Below are positions 13,809 through 24,034 of a stretch of DNA of 38,231 nt, one piece after another. Every line of letters starts with the position of its first letter. Positions within the stretch are counted from its first letter, which is position 1. The notes beneath the pieces are model-generated. The model searched no databases and had not been told where the DNA came from. It saw only the letters and a list, made by a program, of their open reading frames with translations. The stretch comes from Candidatus Omnitrophota bacterium. Lineage in GTDB: Bacteria; CG03. The DNA lies in the NCBI GenBank assembly GCA_013791745.1, contig VMTH01000041.1:1-38231 (forward strand), read 5' to 3'. Made by a program: the position numbers and the translations under genes.

Positions 13809-14921
13809 TCACAGAGATTTCTCGAAGATCCGGTATCTTTTGTAGGCTTTGCCGGAGAGCATATCCGCCGCTCGCATCATCATCACATTGTCCTCCAGCA
13901 CCCATGAGAATTCGCATTCCTTATAGCCCTTTTCGAGCGCCTCTTTAAGCGACCGGTAATAAAGAATGCTCTCTATCCCCATCTGATGATAACGCTTCTT
14001 CACCCCCATGGTGAGAACGCGTATGCTTTTGATTTTCTTGAAATAATAAAAAAACCTGAGCGCCGCAAGCGGCGTCAGCCGTCCCCGGATCTTTTTAAGC
14101 GCCTCGTTGATATCCGGCAGCGTCATTATAAAACCCGCCGGATCCCTGCCGTAAAAAGCGATCTGCAAAAGCCCCGGATCCACGATACGTTTGAGTTTAC
14201 CCGCCATATAAAAAATTTCATCGTCGGTGAACGGAACAAAGCCCCAGTTCTTTTCCCACGCGGCATTGTAGATGTCCATAATGATCTTCACTTCGTTTTC
14301 AAAATCATCTTTGTTGATGGGCCTGACGCTTATGGCGGGGTTCCTTTTCAGCACTCTTTCGGAAATGGACGCGAGGCGTTTCGCCGGCACCCTCCCGGCA
14401 TCCGTTACAAAAGCTATTAGGTCTTTTGCCTTGTAGAAACCCGCGGATGAGATGAGATCCGCGTAATATGGGGGGTTGTAGGGCATCATTATCTTCGCCG
14501 GCTCATCCGGGCCTTCCACAAGAAGCCCGCACTCGTCGTTTGTGGACGGGTTCATGGGCCCCCTGACGATTGTCATGCCTCGGGAGCGGAGAAAAGACAG
14601 GGCCGCGTCAAAAAGGATCCGCGAGGCGGCGGCGTCCTCCCCGCATTCAAAAAAACCGAAAAAACCGCATTTCTCGCCGTGAAATCTGTTGTGATTCTCA
14701 TCGATAATGGCGGCGATGCGGCCGATCGTTCCTCCGCCCGGTCCGCTCACCAGAAAAAGTGCTTTTTCAGAGTGCTTCCAGAAAGGATTTTTATCAGAAA
14801 ACATTTCTCTCATTTCTGAAATGAGAGGCGGAGCCCAGTTGGGGTCTTTTTTGTATAAAGCGTAGGGAAATTCTATGAAACGCTTTAATTCATCGGGCGT
14901 TTTAACCTGCGCCAGTTCCAT
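13809..14921 (-). CDS. bcerS: GNAT-like acyltransferase, candidate bacterial ceramide synthase (bCerS)
   Basis: This 370-residue protein starts at the ATG at 14919-14921, with GGATG 9 nt upstream; a start 11 codons earlier is possible. The N-terminal FIEFPYALYKKDPNWAPPL and the central RGPMNPSTNDECGLLVEG (about 120-137) followed by MMPYNPPYY (145-153) are characteristic of a large uncharacterised-looking GNAT-type family. Its Caulobacter member was shown to N-acylate 3-ketosphinganine. Here it overlaps the 3' end of the serine palmitoyltransferase candidate by 37 bp, which strongly supports the same role. It should attach a second acyl chain to the long-chain base. The enzymatic call is inference from family motif plus gene neighbourhood. 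Confidence 0.8.
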   Translation of the reverse strand: MELAQVKTPDELKRFIEFPYALYKKDPNWAPPLISEMREMFSDKNPFWKHSEKALFLVSGPGGGTIGRIAAIIDENHNRFHGEKCGFFGFFECGEDAAASRILFDAALSFLRSRGMTIVRGPMNPSTNDECGLLVEGPDEPAKIMMPYNPPYYADLISSAGFYKAKDLIAFVTDAGRVPAKRLASISERVLKRNPAISVRPINKDDFENEVKIIMDIYNAAWEKNWGFVPFTDDEIFYMAGKLKRIVDPGLLQIAFYGRDPAGFIMTLPDINEALKKIRGRLTPLAALRFFYYFKKIKSIRVLTMGVKKRYHQMGIESILYYRSLKEALEKGYKECEFSWVLEDNVMMMRAADMLSGKAYKRYRIFEKSL

Positions 14922-16186
14922 AGATTTTTCATCCAGCCATTGAGGGCATTCCACATTTTTGTCATGCGTTGCGGTTTCGGCGTCACTTTTTCGCCGCTTC
15001 CTTTCTGAATTATCCCGAGTTCTTCCCCCGCCTCTTTAAAAGCCGCGCAGGCTTCATCAACATGTTTTTTCGTGTGAGAAGCCATCATACTCACTCTTAT
15101 AAGCGCGCGGCCCGGAGGCACGGCGGGCGAAACCACGGGCGTGACAAAAACGCCCTTGTCAAAAAGGCTCTTCCACATCTTGAAAGCCGTCATGTCATCA
15201 CCTATACCGACAGGAATGATCGGCGTTGTCGTCGATCCGGTGTCAAACCCTATGCTTTTCAGTTTATCTCTCATATATTCGGACACCTTCAACAGACGCG
15301 CTATTCTTTTCTTGTCCTTTTTGACTATTTCAAGAGCTTTGATAACCGACGCCACATTGGCCGGAGAGGGCGCGGCGGAAAAAATCAGAGACCGGGCGTG
15401 ATGCTTTATGTAATGGATAACATCCTCATCCCCCGCTATGAAACCGCCGGTTGATGCGAAAGATTTTGAGAATGTCCCCATGATGAGGTCCACCTCGTCG
15501 GTCAAACCAAAATGGTCACAGGTGCCGCGGCCGCATCGTCCGAGAACGCCCACGCCGTGAGCGTCGTCAACCATGAACCTGGCGCCGTACTTTTTCGCGA
15601 TGGGCAGCATCTTATCAAGCGGAGCGACATCGCCTTCCATGGAAAAAACGCCGTCAACTATAACAAGTTTTCCGGAGTCTTCCGGAAGACTCTTCAACAC
15701 ATGCTCAAAATCCTCTATGTCGTTATGCTTAAACCTCACAAGCGTGCCAGCGGACAAACGGCAGCCGTCGAGAATTGATGCGTGATCGAATTTATCGGCT
15801 ATTATGTAATCTTTTTTCCCCACCAGAGCTGATATCACGCCGAGATTCACCTGCATGCCGGTGGTGAAGACAATGACCGCCGGTTTTCCCAGATATTCGG
15901 CAAGCTCTTTCTCCAGCTGCTCATGTATATCAAGCGTGCCGTTGAGAAAGCGGCTACCCACGCATCCCGTGCCGTATTTCTGGGTTGCCATTATGGCGGC
16001 ATTTTTCAGCCTCTGGTCGGTGGCGAGGCCGAGGTAACTGTTTGAGCCCATCATTATCATGCGGCGGCCCTCGCATGTCACCACGGCATTCTGCCCGGAT
16101 TCCACAGTGTGGAAATAGGGATAAAGCCCGGCCTTCTGCACCTCGCGGGCTATGGTGAAATTTTTAACCTTATCAAAAAGTTCCAT
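14885..16186 (-). CDS. spt: Serine palmitoyltransferase candidate (alpha-oxoamine synthase family)
   Basis: This 433-residue PLP enzyme starts at the ATG at 16184-16186, fixed by GGAGGAG 6 nt upstream; a GTG/ATG further up would bury that site. Cofactor residues include DHASILDG, VDDAHGVG (about 206-213) and the Schiff-base lysine at about 241 in GTFSKSFASTGG. That lysine motif is the serine palmitoyltransferase form. Glycine C-acetyltransferase and BioF usually have GTxGKAxG instead. It should condense serine with an acyl thioester to 3-ketosphinganine. It has its own promoter and is followed directly by the GNAT-type ceramide synthase candidate. A basic, Trp-rich tail (about 400-433) is unusual and might bind membranes. 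Confidence 0.85.
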   Translation of the reverse strand: MELFDKVKNFTIAREVQKAGLYPYFHTVESGQNAVVTCEGRRMIMMGSNSYLGLATDQRLKNAAIMATQKYGTGCVGSRFLNGTLDIHEQLEKELAEYLGKPAVIVFTTGMQVNLGVISALVGKKDYIIADKFDHASILDGCRLSAGTLVRFKHNDIEDFEHVLKSLPEDSGKLVIVDGVFSMEGDVAPLDKMLPIAKKYGARFMVDDAHGVGVLGRCGRGTCDHFGLTDEVDLIMGTFSKSFASTGGFIAGDEDVIHYIKHHARSLIFSAAPSPANVASVIKALEIVKKDKKRIARLLKVSEYMRDKLKSIGFDTGSTTTPIIPVGIGDDMTAFKMWKSLFDKGVFVTPVVSPAVPPGRALIRVSMMASHTKKHVDEACAAFKEAGEELGIIQKGSGEKVTPKPQRMTKMWNALNGWMKNLWNWRRLKRPMN

Positions 16187-16229
16187 TCGTATCTCCTCCG
16201 GCATTTGTTATGTCACGGCTTCCATGTAA

Positions 16230-16258
16230 ATTAAACAATAAACAAATTTTTCCGTCAA
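16230..16258 (-). promoter_or_regulatory. Sigma70-type promoter of spt
   Basis: TTGACG (16253-16258), a 17-bp spacer and TTTAAT (16230-16235) on the minus strand place the start near 16223. The leader is about 37 nt and contains the strong GGAGGAG site. Confidence 0.7.
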
Positions 16259-16281
16259 GACAATGCATAGCGAAGCCTGAA

Positions 16282-17229
16282 TTAAAGCCAACCCTGATCC
16301 TCATACCATTTCAATGTAAGGGCGGCGCCTCTCTTCAGATCATAGGCGGGATGGAAATCCAGCCCCCTGAGCATGCGCTCCGTATTAACAATCCAGTGCC
16401 CGGCTGTTATCTCTCTCACTTTCTGCGGATTGAGAAGAGCGGTTTTGCGGGTGAAAAATCCGGTCACTGCAAAAAATGCCCCTGCCAGTTTCAAAAAAGG
16501 AGAAGGCACGCGCAGGACACGGCATTTTTTATCTGCCGCTGCTGCAATAGCACTGACGAAACTTTCCTGCGTTTGCGGCTCCGGGTGAGCGAGAAAAAAA
16601 GTGTCGTTCACGCATGTAGAGAACAGGGCTTTCTCTATTCCCGCGCAAACGTCCTTCACATTTATAAAATTAAGGAACCTTTCGCCCGACGGCAGAAAGG
16701 CCAGACCATTCTTCACCATTTTGAAAGTGACAAAAAGATCCCTGTCTCCGGGGCCGTAAACAGCCGCAGGGCGTAAGATGAGATAGGGTAGGGAGGATTC
16801 CCTGACCAGTTTCTCAGCGAGGGCCTTGCTTTTCCCGTAGTCCGACACGGGGCGGGGCTCGTCGCTTTCTTCCGCCGGACGGTTCAACCCGGCAGGCCCT
16901 GACACCGCCTGGGACGAAATAAATATGAATTTTTTCAGGGTTTTTATTTTCTTCGCTTTATTGAGCAGGGCCAAGGTACCCGCCGTATTAACCTCATAAT
17001 ATGTTTTTGAAGGAGCCCGCACCACGGCGGCGTTATGTATTATGACCTCGGCTTCGGGCAGGTCCGGGAGTTCTTCCCGTATATCACCGTAAACCGGAAA
17101 AACATTTTCACCCTTTATGCTCTCAAATTTTTTCCGGCTCCTGACAAGGCAGAAAAGCTCATGTCCTTTCAGATGCTCGACGAGATTTTTTCCTATGAAG
17201 CCCGTCGCGCCCGTTAAAAATATTTTCAT
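16282..17229 (-). CDS. cerR: NAD-dependent epimerase/dehydratase, candidate ceramide reductase (CerR)
   Basis: This 315-residue short-chain dehydrogenase of the extended type has the Rossmann motif GATGFIG (7-13), HNAAVV (65-70), serines 105-106 and the catalytic YGKSK (Tyr131, Lys135). In Caulobacter a member of this broad family, CerR, reduces the 3-keto group in ceramide synthesis. Here the gene lies 95 bp upstream of spt on the same strand, which makes the same role likely but not certain; sugar-nucleotide epimerase activity is the main alternative. No clear Shine-Dalgarno sequence precedes the ATG. It follows proB by 37 bp. Confidence 0.75.
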   Translation of the reverse strand: MKIFLTGATGFIGKNLVEHLKGHELFCLVRSRKKFESIKGENVFPVYGDIREELPDLPEAEVIIHNAAVVRAPSKTYYEVNTAGTLALLNKAKKIKTLKKFIFISSQAVSGPAGLNRPAEESDEPRPVSDYGKSKALAEKLVRESSLPYLILRPAAVYGPGDRDLFVTFKMVKNGLAFLPSGERFLNFINVKDVCAGIEKALFSTCVNDTFFLAHPEPQTQESFVSAIAAAADKKCRVLRVPSPFLKLAGAFFAVTGFFTRKTALLNPQKVREITAGHWIVNTERMLRGLDFHPAYDLKRGAALTLKWYEDQGWL

Positions 17230-17266
17230 TGTTTATAAATGTCGGACCGGGGGGTGCCTACAAATT

Positions 17267-19314
<2,048 letters not shown>

Positions 19315-19560
19315 TTATTCCACTGAAACTATTTTTTTGCCGGCTCTGCTGTGGAATTTGACTGTGCCCGCGATTTTCGCGAAAATGCTGTCGTCCCGCC
19401 CTATCCCCGCATTAATGCCCGGAATAACTTTTGTCCCGCGCTGGCGGAGTATTATGCCGCCGCCCTTCACGGTCTGTCCACCGGATATCTTAACACCGAG
19501 CCTGCGGCCTTCCGAGTCTCTTCCGTTCGACGATGAGCCCTGTCCTTTTTTATGTGCCAT
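19315..19560 (-). CDS. rpmA: 50S ribosomal protein L27
   Basis: This 81-residue protein begins [18 protein letters not shown], the L27 N-terminus that reaches the peptidyl-transferase centre, and continues with [24 protein letters not shown]. It has no Firmicutes-type cleaved N-terminal extension. GGAGG lies 8 nt before the ATG. A hairpin after rplU and an extended -10 promoter separate it from the upstream block, so rpmA-obg-proB may also be transcribed as its own unit. Confidence 0.97.
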   Translation of the reverse strand: MAHKKGQGSSSNGRDSEGRRLGVKISGGQTVKGGGIILRQRGTKVIPGINAGIGRDDSIFAKIAGTVKFHSRAGKKIVSVE

Positions 19561-19593
19561 TTTTATAGCCTCCGTTTATTTAATTTTCGGGTT

Positions 19594-19602
19594 ATTATAG
19601 CA
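19594..19602 (-). promoter_or_regulatory. Extended -10 promoter for rpmA-obg-proB
   Basis: On the minus strand TGCTATAAT matches the extended -10 consensus (TATAAT at 19594-19599). No convincing -35 box is seen, which is typical of this class. The expected start is about 30 nt before rpmA. Confidence 0.5.
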
Positions 19603-19615
19603 AAGAAATCCTGAT

Positions 19616-19641
19616 AACAAAAGCGTCCCGCGCTCGGGGCG
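19616..19641 (-). terminator. Weak terminator or attenuator hairpin after rplU
   Basis: CGCCCCG and CGGGACG pair with one mismatch around a 4-nt loop (19624-19641) and are followed by TTTTGTT (19616-19622). The hairpin begins 2 nt after the rplU stop codon, so it probably marks the end of the long rpo transcript. Confidence 0.45.
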
Positions 19642-19643
19642 AG

Positions 19644-19961
19644 TCAGGCGGCGGTCTTGATATCTTTTACTTCGTAGACGAAGTACTGCTGGCGGTGGCC
19701 TATTTTGCGGCGATAGCCTTTGCGGCGCTTTTTCTTGAACGAAATGACCTTCGGTGCTTTTTGCGCTCCGATGAATTTAAGGCCGACTGTCGCTCCGGAG
19801 ATCACGGGTTCGCCCATGAGGACTTTATCCCCTGTTTTTATCAGAAGAACCTTATCTATGCTCTCAAGCCCCTCGTTGTCGAGCTCGACCTTGTCTCCAA
19901 CGCTCACAAAATACTGTTTGCCTCCGCCGTCGATGACTGCGTAATCTTTTATATCGCTCAT
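19644..19961 (-). CDS. rplU: 50S ribosomal protein L21
   Basis: This 105-residue protein has the L21 pattern YAVIDGGGKQYFVSVGDKVELD followed by KKRRKGYRRKIGHRQQYFVYEVKDI, the RNA-binding loop. Its ATG overlaps the rpoC stop codon as ATGA. That direct junction is not the common bacterial arrangement, where rpsL, rpsG and fusA usually follow rpoC. There is therefore no room for the independent rplU leader known in other bacteria. Confidence 0.96.
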   Translation of the reverse strand: MSDIKDYAVIDGGGKQYFVSVGDKVELDNEGLESIDKVLLIKTGDKVLMGEPVISGATVGLKFIGAQKAPKVISFKKKRRKGYRRKIGHRQQYFVYEVKDIKTAA

Positions 19962-22900
19962 TGTAAGGTCCTCTTTGTTTCCGCCAGGCCCGTGCCGGCG
20001 GGTATCTTCCTGCCCACTATAATATTTTCTTTCAGGCCCTCAAAATTATCCTCGGCCCCCCTTATGGCGGCTTCGGTGAGTACCCTTGTGGTCTCCTGGA
20101 ACGACGCCGCGGATATGAACGACTTGCTGTTCAGAGCGGCTCTCGTTATGCCCTGTAGAATGGATTCAAAGGAGGCCTTTTTCTTGGAAGCCGAAAGCTT
20201 TTCGTTCGACTCGCGCACTTCCCATTTTCCGACCTGCTCGCCCGGAACAAAAGATGTATCGCCGGGATCCACAATGCGCACCATGGAAAGCATCTGTTTG
20301 ATGATGATCTCTATGTGCTTGTCGTTCACCTTGACACCCTGCAGGCGGTAAACGCCCTGCACCTCGTCAAGAAGATGGGTCTGCACGCCTTTCTCACCCT
20401 GCACCTTGAGGATGTCATGGGGATCCATGGCGCCGTCGGTAAGCTGGTCTCCCGCCGACACTTCATCGCCGTTATAAACAATAAGATGTTTGCCGTGCGG
20501 AATCAGATATTCCCTCGCTTCTCCTCCTCGGGACGGAGTGATCTTCACCATCATCTCGCCTTTTTCCGACTGCATGATCTCAACAATCCCGGAGATCTCG
20601 GTGATAACAGCGGCCTTTTTCGGCCTGCGGGCTTCAAAAAGCTCGGTCACGCGCGGCAGTCCGCCGGTAATGTCCTTGATCTTTGTTATCTCCTGAGGGA
20701 TCTTGGCCACAATATCGCCCGCCACAACTTTGTCTTTGTTTGAGACGCTGATGTGCGTATCGGGAGGAAGGGGAAAAACGTCTTTTTTGCCGGTATCTCC
20801 CACAACTTCCAGCTGCGGCCTGTATTTACTCCTCTGATAAGGTATGACTATGCGCTCAAGAAGGCCGGTTTCTTTGGACCTGTCTTCCCTGATAGTGATG
20901 CCCGAAATTATGTCTCTCCAGCGGATGGTTCCAGAGTGCACTGCGATAAGAGGCATTTCCCTGGGGTTCCACTGGCCTATCAGCTCGCCCTTTCGCACTT
21001 TTCTGCTGTCGTTAAATTTAATTTCAGCGCCGTAGGGGAGGCTGAAAGTCTGGGGGATGACTTTTTTCGGATGCCTGAATATCATTTTCGCGTTTTTGCT
21101 GATGACGACGAGAATGCCCTCTTTGTTTTTTATTGTCTGAAGATTTTCAAATTCCACTTTACCGTCTGACATGGCGCGCAGTTCAGAGGTGTCCATGATC
21201 CTTCCGGCTATACCACCGATGTGGAAAGTCCGCAGTGTCAGCTGTGTGCCCGGCTCGCCGACACTCTGGGCCGCGATGACGCCGACCGTACCGCCCAACC
21301 TGACCATCCGGCCTGTTGAAAGATCTCGTCCGTAGCACTTGGCGCAGCAGCCGCGGGGTGCCTGGCATGTGAGTACAGATCTTATTTTGACCGATACAAA
21401 ACCCGCATCCTCTATTTTCTTCGCGTCAGCTTCGCTGACAAGTTCACCTTCTTTTATGAGCACCTCGTCGGTGATGGGGTTGACGATGTTATCAATGACA
21501 ACGCGTCCCACTATTCTTTCGGACAGCGACTCAACGACATTCTGGCCCTCCATGAGAGCGGAAACCGTGATGCCGTTTACGGACTGACAGTCATCCATGC
21601 AGACGACGACATCCTGGCCGACATCCACAAGTTTTCTTGAAAGATAGCCCGCCTCGGCGGTTTTGAGGGCCGTGTCCGAAAGGCCTTTTCTGCCGCCGTG
21701 AGTCGAAATAAAATATTCAGGCACCGTCATGCCTTCCCTGAAATTGGAAACAATTGGCGTCTCAACGACCTCACCGATCTCGCCGGTCACTCTTTTCTGC
21801 GGCTTGGCCATCAGGCCTCTCATCGCCACAAGCTGACGCACCTGCGTGCGCGAACCTCTCGCGCCGGAAGAGGCCATTATGTACAGTGAGTTGAACCTCG
21901 GCTCACCGACCTTATACGGTTTGAGCTCCTGCTTGGCCATATCCTCAAAAACCATATCCGCCAGCGTGTCACTGGTGTCCTGCCAGAGGGATATTATCCT
22001 GTTGTACCTTTCCTGTTTACTCATTATGCCGGCCTGATAACTCTTATCAAACCTCAAAACTTTTTCTTTTGATTCGTTGATTATCTTGTCTTTGGCTCCG
22101 CACTGGATAAGGGACTCCACCAGAATGGAACTGCCCGACACCGTCGCGTAATGAAAACCCAGCCTTTTTATCCTGTCCAGGAATTGCGCCAGAACATAGT
22201 TATTCGCCTTGATGTGTATGTTCATGATCAATTCATGGATCTTGCTTTTCGTCATCTCCATGTTGATCTTGTCAATGCCCGCGGGAATGATGTCATTGAA
22301 GATGATGCGCCCGGGCGTGGTGTAGTCTTTCCACTCCGAAGGCTTTAGAATTTTGCCGTCTTTGTCTTTTTCCGATATTTCATTCAGGCCCGCCACTTTT
22401 ATTTTGGCGTGGAGCCCGACAACACTAAAGCGGAAAGCCCTTATGGCCTCATCCGCGTCCTTGAATATTTTACCCTCGCCGACTTCCCCCGGTTTCATCT
22501 TCGTCAGATACGCGATACCGAGCACCATGTCCTGGGACGGGGTGTCGAGCATATTGCCGTTGGCCGGAGAAAAAAAGTTTTTCGTTGACATAAGGAGGGT
22601 CATAACCTCCATTCTCGCCTCGGGCGTCAGAGGCAGATGGAGCGCCATCTGGTCACCGTCAAAGTCCGCGTTAAACGGCGAACACACGAGAGGATGGAGC
22701 TGCACGGCGTTTCCTTCCACAAGAACCGGATAAAAGGCCTGTATGCTGAGTCTGTGGAGTGTCGGAGCGCGGTTTATCATGATCGGATACATCTTCATTA
22801 TCTTTTCCAGAAGATCGAAAACAAGACCGGGCTGTTCGCGTATCACCCTGTTGGCGTCTTTTATGTGCGAGGCCAGGCCCTGCTTTCGCAGCTCTCTTAT

Positions 22901-24034
22901 GATAAAAGGCTTGAAGAGTTCCACGGCCATATATTTGGGTACACCCACCTGGTCAATGTGGAGCTGCGGCCCGACGACAATAACGGCGCGTCCGGAAAAA
23001 TCCACTCTTTTGCCGAGGAGGTTCTGCCTGAAGCGGCCTCTTTTCCCTTTTGTTATATCCGCGAGGGATTTGAGCGCGCGTCCGGATGCCGACACCACGG
23101 TTTTGCCGCGGATGCCATTTTCTATAAGGGCGTCAACCGCTTCCTGAAGAAGGCGTTTTTCATTGTTGACGACAACCTCGGGAGCCCTGAGCTCTTTTAT
23201 GTGTTTGAGCCTGTTGTTCCTGTTGATGATCCTGCGGTACAGATCGTTAAGATCCGATGAGGCGAAGCGGCCGCTCTCAAGCGCCACCAGCGGCCTCAGA
23301 CCGGGAGGCATCACCGGCAGTGCCGTCAATATCATGGAGTCGGGCTTGTTGCCGGAGTAAAAAAAACTTTCCACTATTTTAAGATGTTTGTCCATTCGCG
23401 AGATGCCCACGGCTGATTTCTCGGTTTTGAGTTTAGCCCTGAGTTCTTCCATCCGCTTTTCCACATTCATTTCTTTAAGGAGTTTCCGGATGGCGGAAGC
23501 TCCGATGCCCGCTTTGAACCTGAGGCCGTAGAGTTTCCTCAAGCGCGCGTGATCGTCTATTGAGAGCAGCTGCTTCAGCTTCAGCGGCGTCGCTCCGGGA
23601 TCCGTCACGATGTAATTGGCGTAGTAAATGACCTTTTCAAGATCCGTGATCTTCATACCAAGGAGCACGCCCACGCGGGAAGGGGTCTTTCTCAGAAACC
23701 AGACATGAGAAACCGGCACCGCCAGATCTATGTGACCGAGCCTGTGGCGGCGCACTTCGGATTCGGTGACTTCCACGCCGCAGCGCTCGCAGACGATTCC
23801 CTCATACTTGCGGAATTTGTATTTGCCGCACTGGCATTCGTGATCTTTTGTGGGCCCGAATATCGCCTCGCAGAAAAGCCCGTCTCTCTCAGGCTTGAAA
23901 GTCCTGTAATTTATCGTGTCGCCCTTTTTCACTTCACCGTAAGACCATTTCTTGATCATCTGAGGCGAGGCCAGAGAAATTCTCAGACTGTCAAAATTCG
24001 TAAAATCCAGATTATCTTTTGATTTATTTTTCAT
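19958..24034 (-). CDS. rpoC: DNA-directed RNA polymerase subunit beta'
   Basis: This protein is 1358 residues from the ATG at 24032-24034, which has AAAGG 11-13 nt upstream; the frame opens 11 codons earlier but that part overlaps rpoB and is basic and unconserved. The N-terminal zinc site is CQCGKYKF with CERCG (cysteines about 67, 69, 82, 85). The catalytic NADFDGDQM (about 455-463) binds the active-site Mg2+. The bridge-helix and trigger-loop region and the second zinc site CQAPRGCCAKC are present. The gene overlaps rpoB by 11 bp and is coupled to rplU. No large insertion or split is seen. Confidence 0.98.
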   Translation of the reverse strand: MKNKSKDNLDFTNFDSLRISLASPQMIKKWSYGEVKKGDTINYRTFKPERDGLFCEAIFGPTKDHECQCGKYKFRKYEGIVCERCGVEVTESEVRRHRLGHIDLAVPVSHVWFLRKTPSRVGVLLGMKITDLEKVIYYANYIVTDPGATPLKLKQLLSIDDHARLRKLYGLRFKAGIGASAIRKLLKEMNVEKRMEELRAKLKTEKSAVGISRMDKHLKIVESFFYSGNKPDSMILTALPVMPPGLRPLVALESGRFASSDLNDLYRRIINRNNRLKHIKELRAPEVVVNNEKRLLQEAVDALIENGIRGKTVVSASGRALKSLADITKGKRGRFRQNLLGKRVDFSGRAVIVVGPQLHIDQVGVPKYMAVELFKPFIIRELRKQGLASHIKDANRVIREQPGLVFDLLEKIMKMYPIMINRAPTLHRLSIQAFYPVLVEGNAVQLHPLVCSPFNADFDGDQMALHLPLTPEARMEVMTLLMSTKNFFSPANGNMLDTPSQDMVLGIAYLTKMKPGEVGEGKIFKDADEAIRAFRFSVVGLHAKIKVAGLNEISEKDKDGKILKPSEWKDYTTPGRIIFNDIIPAGIDKINMEMTKSKIHELIMNIHIKANNYVLAQFLDRIKRLGFHYATVSGSSILVESLIQCGAKDKIINESKEKVLRFDKSYQAGIMSKQERYNRIISLWQDTSDTLADMVFEDMAKQELKPYKVGEPRFNSLYIMASSGARGSRTQVRQLVAMRGLMAKPQKRVTGEIGEVVETPIVSNFREGMTVPEYFISTHGGRKGLSDTALKTAEAGYLSRKLVDVGQDVVVCMDDCQSVNGITVSALMEGQNVVESLSERIVGRVVIDNIVNPITDEVLIKEGELVSEADAKKIEDAGFVSVKIRSVLTCQAPRGCCAKCYGRDLSTGRMVRLGGTVGVIAAQSVGEPGTQLTLRTFHIGGIAGRIMDTSELRAMSDGKVEFENLQTIKNKEGILVVISKNAKMIFRHPKKVIPQTFSLPYGAEIKFNDSRKVRKGELIGQWNPREMPLIAVHSGTIRWRDIISGITIREDRSKETGLLERIVIPYQRSKYRPQLEVVGDTGKKDVFPLPPDTHISVSNKDKVVAGDIVAKIPQEITKIKDITGGLPRVTELFEARRPKKAAVITEISGIVEIMQSEKGEMMVKITPSRGGEAREYLIPHGKHLIVYNGDEVSAGDQLTDGAMDPHDILKVQGEKGVQTHLLDEVQGVYRLQGVKVNDKHIEIIIKQMLSMVRIVDPGDTSFVPGEQVGKWEVRESNEKLSASKKKASFESILQGITRAALNSKSFISAASFQETTRVLTEAAIRGAEDNFEGLKENIIVGRKIPAGTGLAETKRTLQ

